A DNA stretch of 64,000 bases from NCBI GenBank assembly GCA_036164085.1, contig JAYZJV010000052.1, positions 3,539 to 67,538 on the forward strand, in the 5' to 3' direction. The notes under the pieces are model-generated. The model was not told the DNA's origin and did not search any database. It saw only the letters and a program-made list of their open reading frames with translations. The translations under genes and the position numbers were made by a program. This stretch comes from TMED-70 sp036164085. Its GTDB lineage: Bacteria; Chloroflexota; Dehalococcoidia; Lucifugimonadales; Lucifugimonadaceae. Shown piece after piece: positions 35,748-42,167 of this stretch. Numbering within the stretch: the first letter of the stretch is position 1; the number at the start of each line of letters is the position of its first letter.

Positions 35748-36563
35748 CTAGCTAACGACTTTGACACCACAAAATATCTCATAATCAATGAGCTCTGTTA
35801 CTTCAGGGTTATTTCCACATAATTTACAATCTGGATTTTGTCTGATTTTGATTTCTCTAAATTCCATTCCAAGAGCTTCTATAAGCAACATTCTTCCTGC
35901 AAGCGGTTCGCCAACACCTAAAATCAACTTAATTGTTTCTAATGCCTGAATTGAACCAACTAAACCAGGAAGTGCACCTATTACCCCTGCTTCTGCACAA
36001 CTTGGAACTTCACCTGGAGGAGGTGGATCTGGGAAAATACACCTATAGCACCCTTTTCCAGGAATATAAGTAGTAGCTTGACCATCAAAAATCAATATAG
36101 CTCCGTCGACTAATGGTTTATTTAGTAAAAAGGCAGCATCATTGACTAAATATCTAGTAGCAAAATTGTCAGCTCCATTAATAATTATGTCGTAATTTTT
36201 CATTATTTCGAAAGCATTAGATGAATTTATTGGCTCTTCATGAATAGTTACATTCACATCAGGGTTATGAGCTAGTAATGTTTCTTTTGCGGATTCTACT
36301 TTCCGTTTACCAACGTCAGATTCAGTGTGTAGAATTTGTCTCTGAAGATTTGATACATCCACTACATCAAAATCTACTATACCAATATTTCCAACTCCGG
36401 CTAAAGCTAAATACAAAGAAACAGGAGAGCCTAATCCTCCTGCCCCTATAATCAAAACTTTTGAATCTAAAAGAGCTCTTTGGCCTCTGCTTCCTACATT
36501 AGGCATTATAAGATGCCTACTATATCTTTCCACTTGTGATGGATTTAATGGTGTTATTGACAT
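35748..36563 (-). CDS. moeB: MoeB/MoeZ-type adenylyltransferase activating a sulfur carrier
   Basis: 271 aa E1-like enzyme that adenylates the C-terminal Gly of ubiquitin-like sulfur carriers. GAGGLGSPVSLYLA binds ATP, and DFDVVDVSNLQRQILH has the Arg and Asp of the adenylation site. Zinc Cys pairs are CYRC and CKLC, and PSCAEAGVIG holds the conserved Cys. It ends VTELIDYEIFCGV, as in MoeZ, but has no rhodanese domain (MoeZ is about 390 aa). The start is ATG at 36563 with GGAG (36573-36570) six bases upstream; a TTG at 36575 overlaps that site. It is first in a tight operon, behind the Cys leader attenuator. Confidence 0.92.
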   Translation of the reverse strand: MSITPLNPSQVERYSRHLIMPNVGSRGQRALLDSKVLIIGAGGLGSPVSLYLALAGVGNIGIVDFDVVDVSNLQRQILHTESDVGKRKVESAKETLLAHNPDVNVTIHEEPINSSNAFEIMKNYDIIINGADNFATRYLVNDAAFLLNKPLVDGAILIFDGQATTYIPGKGCYRCIFPDPPPPGEVPSCAEAGVIGALPGLVGSIQALETIKLILGVGEPLAGRMLLIEALGMEFREIKIRQNPDCKLCGNNPEVTELIDYEIFCGVKVVS

Positions 36564-36584
36564 TTTTTTCTCCAAAATATTATT

Positions 36585-36611
36585 AAAAAAAAACCCCCTA
36601 ATTTGGGGGTT
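36585..36611 (-). terminator. Intrinsic terminator in the moeB leader
   Basis: On the minus strand AACCCCC (36611-36605), a 6-base loop and GGGGGUU (36598-36592) are followed by nine U (to 36585). It ends only 12 bases before the moeB Shine-Dalgarno sequence. No minus-strand gene other than the short Cys-rich frame lies upstream, so its role must be attenuation. On the plus strand it lacks a T run. Confidence 0.85.
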
Positions 36612-36659
36612 CGAACAATTATTAAACTAAATTATCAATAGTTCGAACACTCGCTATTG
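36605..36659 (-). promoter_or_regulatory. Cysteine attenuator: competing hairpins
   Basis: Two exclusive structures precede the terminator. Hairpin A pairs CAAUAG-CGA (36659-36651) with UCG-AA-CUAUUG (36646-36636). Hairpin B pairs the palindromic GUUCGAAC at 36648-36641 with its second copy at 36616-36609. B takes the first bases of the terminator's left arm (AAC, 36611-36609) and so should weaken it. A ribosome stalled on the UGU-UGC pair (36664-36659) covers the first arm of A and allows B. Confidence 0.65.
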
Positions 36660-36694
36660 CAACAGTAGAATAAAATTGTATTTAAATAATTCAT
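36635..36694 (-). CDS. Cysteine-rich leader peptide of the moeB-cysM operon
   Basis: Nineteen codons, MNYLNTILFYCCNSECSNY, then TGA: three Cys, two adjacent. It ends 24 bases before the terminator stem and 72 bases before moeB. Cys codons are UGU 36664-36662, UGC 36661-36659 and UGU 36649-36647. The operon it precedes makes cysteine, so stalling at Cys codons gives sensible end-product control. The frame is open further upstream antisense to the SDR gene, but ATG 36694 is the only ATG near and is preceded by a perfect -10 box. Confidence 0.7.
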   Translation of the reverse strand: MNYLNTILFYCCNSECSNY

Positions 36695-36700
36695 AAATTC

Positions 36701-36706
36701 ATTATA
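36701..36706 (-). promoter_or_regulatory. -10 box of the moeB operon, placing the leader peptide on a leaderless mRNA
   Basis: A perfect TATAAT on the minus strand, six bases (GAATTT) upstream of the leader peptide ATG. Transcription would begin at or within a base or two of that ATG, so no Shine-Dalgarno sequence is expected and none is seen. No convincing -35 box is present about 17 bases upstream. Confidence 0.55.
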
Positions 36707-36791
36707 TATAAAAAAGATAAGATTGATATTGATTAAATTAGAAATAAATATAAAAATACAATCATAAAATTTATATTCTGGGAGTAAATAT

Positions 36792-37637
36792 ATGCCATCT
36801 GGACAACGACTTGAAGGAAAAGTAGCAATAGTTACAGGTGCTGGAACTAGAGGAGAAATACCAGGAACAGGACAGGCTGCAGCAATATTAATGGCACAAG
36901 AAGGTGCAAAAATTTTACTTTGTGATATCGATATAGAAAGAGCTGAAGAAACTTTAGAAGTTATAGAAAAAGATGGTGGAATCGGGAAGATTTTTATAGG
37001 AGATGTTACTTCTGAAAAAGATTGTGAATCTATGATAAATGAAGCAGTTAAACAATTTGGGAAACTAGATATTCTATTTAACAATGTAGGTGGGCCTGGT
37101 GGTGGAATGGTTACAGAAATTGAAGAGGAAGATTGGCATAGATCAATAGATCTGAATATCAAAAGTGCTGTAATGGGTTCAAAATATGCTATCCCTGCTA
37201 TGGAAAAATCAGGAGGTGGATCAATCATAAATGTCTCTTCAATCGATGGGACTCAAGCAGGATCTACTAGAAATGTTCCTTATTCAATCTCCAAGGCAGC
37301 TATTTCTCATCTTTCTAGAATTATGGCCGTGCATCATGGTAGGCAAAATATTAGAGTTAATTGTGTAGCTCCAGGGCACGTATATGGAGCTTTCCCAAAC
37401 AGATTTAAGAAAATGGATGAAGATTGGAGAGATCTACGAAGAAAAGCTGGTCCTTTGGGTACTGAAGGTACTGCATGGGATGTAGGTTGGGCTGTTGTAT
37501 ATTTGGCTAGTGATGAGGCAAAATGGATAACTGGAGTAGTTCTTCCTGTAGATGCAGGTGTTCAAGCTGCTTCTCCATTATCTATGTGGGATGACCTTAA
37601 CGAAGCAGGTGGCCCTAGAAAAAACAACGAATATTAA
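36792..37637 (+). CDS. Short-chain dehydrogenase/reductase
   Basis: 281 aa SDR. The cofactor motif is TGAGTRGEIPGTGQ (an enlarged version of TGxxxGxG), with Asp in LLCDIDIERAEE favouring NAD. NNVGG, catalytic Ser in NVSSIDGTQAG, and YSISK (Tyr-x-x-x-Lys) are present; PG of RVNCVAPGHVYG follows. The C-terminus is longer than in classical SDRs (about 250). GGGAG is 7 bases before the ATG. It is divergent from the moeB operon and convergent with the lactonase gene (4-base overlap). Substrate could be a sugar, given the neighbours. Confidence 0.87.
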   Translation: MPSGQRLEGKVAIVTGAGTRGEIPGTGQAAAILMAQEGAKILLCDIDIERAEETLEVIEKDGGIGKIFIGDVTSEKDCESMINEAVKQFGKLDILFNNVGGPGGGMVTEIEEEDWHRSIDLNIKSAVMGSKYAIPAMEKSGGGSIINVSSIDGTQAGSTRNVPYSISKAAISHLSRIMAVHHGRQNIRVNCVAPGHVYGAFPNRFKKMDEDWRDLRRKAGPLGTEGTAWDVGWAVVYLASDEAKWITGVVLPVDAGVQAASPLSMWDDLNEAGGPRKNNEY

Positions 37638-38497
37638 ATTTTATATATTGATTCAGCATTTTTGAAAAAAAACGCTTCTTTTTCATCTTTAGATAGGTTT
37701 TTTGTAATCTCTTTATATGAATCTATAACCTTAGAATAATCGCTATATAAACTATCTACAGGCCAATTAGTTGCAAAAATAGTTCTAGAAATTCCAAATA
37801 ACTCCATACATGTATCAACATAAGGAGTAATTGAGTCTATAGTCCAGGTATGATCTCCCATTCCAAGTCCTGATATTTTACAAATAATATTTTCTATTTT
37901 TGAAATTTTAGTCATTCCATTTTTCCAATTCTCAAAATATTCTTTCGTACGAAAATCTGGATTCCCCGCATGATCCAAAACTATCTTTATATTTGGAAAA
38001 GTTTTTGCCAGATCGGCAAGCTTTTCCATCTCATCCCATCTAGCAGCGATACTAGAAATAAGTCCATATTCTTCTTGTAATTTAAATCCTCTTCTAAAAT
38101 CTTCATTTATTAAATAATCCCCATAAGAAAAATCTCTTATGCCCTTAAAATGTTTGAATTCTAGATGTCTTTCTATAACTTTTCTTGCATCAAGAGCCCT
38201 TAAATCAACATGCCCCACTATTGCATTAGGGATTCCTGTTTCTATGTATACATCTTCTAGCCATTTTGTTTCTTCAACTGGATCTTCAGACCCAATAGCA
38301 GCTTGAACATGTATAGCTTTTTTCATACCTAATTCTGAAGCTTCATTCATAAAATCATTAGCAAGATAATTTCTTGTTCCAAGCTCTCTAAGAGGCAAAT
38401 CTTCATCAGGTTGCCAATGTCCATAGTGTAATTTAGGATGATTCATATCATAAAAATGAACATGTGAATCAATAAATACAAAATCGTCCTTAGTCAA
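37634..38497 (-). CDS. Amidohydrolase of the COG3618 group (L-fuconolactonase/sugar lactonase-like)
   Basis: 287 aa TIM-barrel metal hydrolase. FIDSHVHFYD carries the first His pair, KAIHVQAAIGSEDP and KHFKGIRDFSYGDYL the barrel core, IVLDHAGNPDF a further His, and FATNWPVDSLY a late Asp. COG3618 members open lactones such as L-fucono-1,5-lactone or L-rhamnonolactone. The TTG at 38497 is chosen because GGAGGAG (38510-38504) is six bases before it; an ATG at 38512 has no ribosome site. The start overlaps the SDR stop by 8 bases. The mutarotase and SDR upstream support a deoxysugar lactonase. Confidence 0.8.
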   Translation of the reverse strand: MTKDDFVFIDSHVHFYDMNHPKLHYGHWQPDEDLPLRELGTRNYLANDFMNEASELGMKKAIHVQAAIGSEDPVEETKWLEDVYIETGIPNAIVGHVDLRALDARKVIERHLEFKHFKGIRDFSYGDYLINEDFRRGFKLQEEYGLISSIAARWDEMEKLADLAKTFPNIKIVLDHAGNPDFRTKEYFENWKNGMTKISKIENIICKISGLGMGDHTWTIDSITPYVDTCMELFGISRTIFATNWPVDSLYSDYSKVIDSYKEITKNLSKDEKEAFFFKNAESIYKI

Positions 38498-39254
38498 TTG
38501 TTGCTCCTCCATCAATTACTAATTCTGTTCCTGTTACATAAGATGCCTCATTTGAAGCCAAAAATAATGCCCCATATGCAATTTCCTCTGGTTTGCCTAT
38601 TCGTTTTAACAAAGCATCATTTCCAAAATCTTCATATGCTTTATTAGGATCTAAACCCAAAGATTCTATATGCTGATCTGTTGCCCTTGTTCTTATAGAG
38701 CCAGGACAAATAGAATTTACTCTTATATTATATTTTGCAAGATCCATTGCCAAACATTTACTTAATTGAATTACCGCACCTTTTGAAGTGTTATATGGAA
38801 CAAACTCAGGTTGCGCTATAAAAGAAGAAACCGAGGCAATATTAATTACTGAGCTGTCTTTATTTTTTTTCAAAGATTCCAACGATTGATTAACACAATT
38901 AGCGTAACCAATTACATTGACCCCTAAAACCTTATCCCAATCAGATTTGGTTATATCTTCTATTTTCCCAAAGACAAAAGTTGCTGCATTATTTACTAAA
39001 ATATTTATATCTCCTAATTCTTTTATTGAATTTTCAACCATATTTTGTACAGAATTCATATCTGAAGTATCCACTTTAATATAAGTTGCATTCCCTCCTT
39101 CATTATTGATGTTTTCTACTGTTTTTAACCCAGCTTTATCTTCTATGTCAGCAACAACTATATTTGCTCCTTCTTTCGCAAAAAGTTCAGCAATAGCTTT
39201 TCCTATGCCATTAGCACTTCCAGTAATTACAGCATTTTTATTTTTCAATCTCAT
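38490..39254 (-). CDS. Short-chain dehydrogenase, probable L-rhamnose/L-fucose 1-dehydrogenase
   Basis: 254 aa classical SDR with TGSANGIGKAIAE (cofactor), Asp in VVADIEDK, NNAATFVFG, Ser in NIASVSSF, YNTSK catalytic pair, NSICPGSIRT and the C-terminal YVTGTELVIDGG. Between a mutarotase (24-base gap) and a sugar lactonase (overlap), it most likely oxidises a pyranose to its lactone. The sugar is inferred from neighbours, not from the sequence alone. Confidence 0.85.
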   Translation of the reverse strand: MRLKNKNAVITGSANGIGKAIAELFAKEGANIVVADIEDKAGLKTVENINNEGGNATYIKVDTSDMNSVQNMVENSIKELGDINILVNNAATFVFGKIEDITKSDWDKVLGVNVIGYANCVNQSLESLKKNKDSSVINIASVSSFIAQPEFVPYNTSKGAVIQLSKCLAMDLAKYNIRVNSICPGSIRTRATDQHIESLGLDPNKAYEDFGNDALLKRIGKPEEIAYGALFLASNEASYVTGTELVIDGGATID

Positions 39255-39278
39255 AGTTTTCTCCTAATAATAAATTCA

Positions 39279-39602
39279 TTAATCTAAATGAAACACTTCT
39301 TCTAATTCAAGCATTGATTGATCTGGAGCGGCACCCTCTGGAATTTCAAAATATGGTGACATTAGATCTTGCCATTTTTTATTTATTTCTTCTTTTGACA
39401 TTCCTTTTAGAGATTCAAGAAAAGATTCTTTGGCTTCGAAATAACCAAACATTAAACCATCTTTTCTCATAAATAAGGAGTAATTATGCCAACCATTTCT
39501 AGATAATGCAGATTTCATTTCTGGCCAAACATTTTTATGGTAAACTTTATATTCTTCAATATAATCTTCTCTTACCTTAAGAATAAAACCAACTCTTTTC
39601 AA
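39279..39602 (-). CDS. rhaM: L-rhamnose mutarotase family protein
   Basis: 107 aa (E. coli RhaM has 104). It opens KRVGFILKVREDYIEEYKVY and has HKNVWPEM, NGWHNYSLFM, LMFGYFEAKESF, WQDLMSPYF and LELEEVFHLD, matching RhaM/FucU-type DUF718 throughout. It interconverts the anomers of L-rhamnose or a related deoxysugar. The start is TTG at 39602, with GAGG (39613-39610) seven bases upstream; an upstream TTG at 39617 gives an extension not found in the family. It is 37 bases after the Rrf2 gene. Confidence 0.88.
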   Translation of the reverse strand: MKRVGFILKVREDYIEEYKVYHKNVWPEMKSALSRNGWHNYSLFMRKDGLMFGYFEAKESFLESLKGMSKEEINKKWQDLMSPYFEIPEGAAPDQSMLELEEVFHLD

Positions 39603-39639
39603 ACAAATACCTCGCAATCAACTGGGCTAAGTTTAATAT

Positions 39640-40077
39640 CTAGATAAATGTAACTTTTTTTGAGTTCAATTTTGATTGCCTGTCAGCTAAATCTTGAATT
39701 GAAATCTTACTCAAATGATCTAAAAGTACAGATTCTACTCCTATCCATAATTCCCTTTGACTGCAAGCATCTGTATGGATGCATACGTCTTCATTATGAA
39801 TACATTCAATCGGAGATAAAGTATAATCTAAAAGCTGAATTATTCTGGATACAAATAAATTTTTTGGATCACTTTTCATCTTATGACCACCCAAAGGTCC
39901 TCTGTTGGATTCAATAATTCCTTCTTTTTGTAATTCATTAGAAATTCTTTGAAGAAATTTTAATGGAACTCCTTGATCTTTCGAGACCTCTTCTGTCTTA
40001 ATTAAGCCTTTATCTTTATTGACTGAAAGATATACTAATAATCTCAAGGCATAATCTATTTTCATTGGTATTAACAT
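39640..40077 (-). CDS. Rrf2-family transcriptional regulator with three conserved Cys
   Basis: 145 aa winged-helix regulator. The DNA-binding half has VSKDQGVPLKFLQRISNELQ and IIESNRGPLGGHKM (wing). The sensor loop has Cys at three positions in ECIHNEDVCIHTDACSQRELW-like order (split C-x6-C-x5-C), the arrangement that binds an Fe-S cluster in IscR and RsrR. Two starts are possible (40077 or 40065); neither has a clear ribosome site. It leads the mutarotase-SDR-lactonase set on the same strand, an unusual place for a redox or iron sensor, and diverges from rplY. Confidence 0.88.
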   Translation of the reverse strand: MLIPMKIDYALRLLVYLSVNKDKGLIKTEEVSKDQGVPLKFLQRISNELQKEGIIESNRGPLGGHKMKSDPKNLFVSRIIQLLDYTLSPIECIHNEDVCIHTDACSQRELWIGVESVLLDHLSKISIQDLADRQSKLNSKKVTFI

Positions 40078-40201
40078 ACCTATATACTAGCATAATTATA
40101 TTAAACAGTTGTTTTTTGAGGGTTTTGAAGTTATTTGATTTTAAAAAAATTATACAATTGAATAGTTGGCTTAATTTAGACAAGTAAAATTTGGAACATT
40201 A

Positions 40202-40897
40202 ATGGCTGAAGAAATAATCTTACAAACTGAAAAAAGGGATACTTTTGGAAAAAAGAACAAGTCTCTAAGATCAACTGGAGTAATCCCAGTCAATATGTAT
40301 GGTCTAGGAGATTCCATAAGCTTGCAAGTAAACGAAGACACTTTATATAAGACTCTAAAAGCAGCAGGTTATACTACTCCTATAAAAATATCAGTTAATG
40401 GTAAAGATGAAACTTACACTTTAGTTAGAAATATAGATAGACATCCAGTGACAGATGCCTTAGTCCATGTAGACTTTCTTAGAGTAGACATGGAAAAGGA
40501 AATTGAAGTACAAGTTCCTGTATTGCTTATAAATCAAGAAGATGCTCCTGGTACAAGAGGTGGAGCTGGTGTAGTTACTCAAGGAGTTTATGAAGTTACC
40601 ATTCTTGCAAAGCCACTTGAGATTCCTTCAGAATTACAAGCTGACTGTTCAGTATTAGAAGACTTAGAAATGTATGTCTTAGCAAAAGATTTAGAAATCC
40701 CTGAGGGAGCTGTTTTGATTTCAGATGAAGAAGCACAAATTGCTTGGATTCAACCACCTAGAGTTCAGGAAGAAGAAGTGGTTGCTGAAGTTGTTGAAGG
40801 TGAAGAGGGTGAAGAAGGTGCTGAGGGTGAAGAAGGTGCTGAAGGTGCTGAAGGCGCGGACTCTGAATCTAGTGGATCTGAAGAGACCGCTGAATAA
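40202..40897 (+). CDS. rplY: 50S ribosomal protein L25/general stress protein Ctc
   Basis: 231 aa. N-terminal L25 domain (about 1-92, starting with LQTEKRDTFGKKNKSLRSTG) binds 5S rRNA. The TL5/Ctc C-terminal beta domain (about 95-185, KEIEVQVPVLLINQEDAPG) follows. The last 45 residues are a Glu/Gly/Ala repeat tail (units like EGEEGAEGEEG). Such acidic tails are frequent in long L25 proteins. A hairpin of AT only (40925-40956) follows the gene and may be a weak terminator. Confidence 0.95.
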   Translation: MAEEIILQTEKRDTFGKKNKSLRSTGVIPVNMYGLGDSISLQVNEDTLYKTLKAAGYTTPIKISVNGKDETYTLVRNIDRHPVTDALVHVDFLRVDMEKEIEVQVPVLLINQEDAPGTRGGAGVVTQGVYEVTILAKPLEIPSELQADCSVLEDLEMYVLAKDLEIPEGAVLISDEEAQIAWIQPPRVQEEEVVAEVVEGEEGEEGAEGEEGAEGAEGADSESSGSEETAE

Positions 40898-40969
40898 ATA
40901 ATCTCTTAGAATTAGTAGTTTTAAAATTATTTTTTGTTTAAAATAAAAAAATAATTGTTTGATAATCCC

Positions 40970-42163
40970 ATGTTTTTTGAAAATATAAATGAAGCAGCAA
41001 AAGATCCTATACTAGGATTAACTGATGAATTCAATAAAGATCTAAATCCCAAAAAGGTAAATTTAGCTGTAGGTGTATATCAAGACGATGATGGTAAAAC
41101 TTCAACCTTTGAATCTGTTCTTGAAGCAGAAAAAATTCTTTTAGATATGAATTTATCTAAATCATATAAACCAATAGATGGTGATAAAGAATTCCTTAAT
41201 AAATCTATTGATATAGTACTTGGAGAAAAAATCTCAGAAAACAATCAAATGCATCCTATTGGACTCAACACACCAGGTGGAACAGGGGCTCTAAAACTAG
41301 TTTCTGAATTTCTGAATAATTTTTCCTCTAAGTCAACTGTTTGGTTTAGCAACCCTACATGGCCAAACCATCAACCAATTTTTGAGGCATCTGGATTTAA
41401 AACCAAAGGGTATGAATACTTTGATAAAGAGAAAAATATTGTCGCCTTCAAAGAAATGATAGATAGTATAAAAAAAATACCTTCAGGTGATATTATTGTT
41501 TTGCACGGATGTTGTCATAATCCAACTGGATGTGATCTCAGCGATGACCAATGGACTGAATTGGCTTCAATACTTAAGAAAAATAATATTATTACAATAT
41601 GTGACTTTGCATATCAAGGATTAGGAGATGGTATAGAAGAAGACGCATCAGGTGTAAGAATTCTTTCTGAGAAATTAGATGATATTTTTATTTGTTCTAG
41701 CTATTCAAAAAATTTCGGATTATATAGTGAAAGAGTTGGCTGTTTAATTTATAACAGCAAAGACCAAAAAAAATCTGAAATAATTTTGAGCCAATTAAAA
41801 AAAACAGCAAGAACAATATATTCAAACCCTCCAGCACATGGATCTGAAATTGTTAAAATTATTCTAGATGACGAATATCTGAAAAATTTATGGATCAAAG
41901 ACTTAAGTATTTTACGAAATAGAATAAAAGAAATGAGAGTATCACTTAATTCAAATCTTATTGAATTGGGATGCAAAAAAGATTTTTCGTTTATAGTAGA
42001 TCAAAATGGCATGTTCAGTTTTAGTGGAATCAGTAAAGAAGATGTGCACAAATTAAGAAGCGATTATTCAATATATATAGTTGATTCAGGAAGAGTTAAC
42101 ATAGCGGGTATAACTAGCAAAAATATAAATTATATTAGTGAAAGCATCAACAAAGTTGTTTAG
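40970..42163 (+). CDS. Aspartate/aromatic amino acid aminotransferase (AspC/TyrB type)
   Basis: 397 aa class I PLP aminotransferase. It begins FFENINEAAKDPILGLTDEF, as AspC/TyrB do, followed by VNLAVGVYQDDDGKT, LHGCCHNPTGCDLS, the PLP Lys in SSYSKNFGLYSERVG and an Arg in SGRVNIAG. The ATG at 40970 is used rather than TTG 40955 because it aligns with the family start. It could serve Asp or, given the aromatic genes nearby in the window, Phe/Tyr formation. Convergent with the DUF1015 gene (4-base gap). Confidence 0.92.
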   Translation: MFFENINEAAKDPILGLTDEFNKDLNPKKVNLAVGVYQDDDGKTSTFESVLEAEKILLDMNLSKSYKPIDGDKEFLNKSIDIVLGEKISENNQMHPIGLNTPGGTGALKLVSEFLNNFSSKSTVWFSNPTWPNHQPIFEASGFKTKGYEYFDKEKNIVAFKEMIDSIKKIPSGDIIVLHGCCHNPTGCDLSDDQWTELASILKKNNIITICDFAYQGLGDGIEEDASGVRILSEKLDDIFICSSYSKNFGLYSERVGCLIYNSKDQKKSEIILSQLKKTARTIYSNPPAHGSEIVKIILDDEYLKNLWIKDLSILRNRIKEMRVSLNSNLIELGCKKDFSFIVDQNGMFSFSGISKEDVHKLRSDYSIYIVDSGRVNIAGITSKNINYISESINKVV

Positions 42164-42167
42164 CTTT

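Noticed and set aside
36609..36648. GTTCGAAC repeats as remnants of tRNA T-arms
   Set aside because: No T-stem can be formed around either copy and no acceptor or anticodon arms are nearby; they fit a leader RNA pairing instead.
36635..37228. A long open frame antisense to the SDR gene at 36792-37637
   Set aside because: It is an opposite-strand shadow with Ile/Ser/Pro-rich translation and no family resemblance. Only its last 19 codons, after ATG 36694, are kept as the Cys leader peptide.
40925..40956. AT-only hairpin after rplY as a terminator
   Set aside because: Eleven A/T pairs without a GC core and a poor T run; kept only as a remark under rplY.
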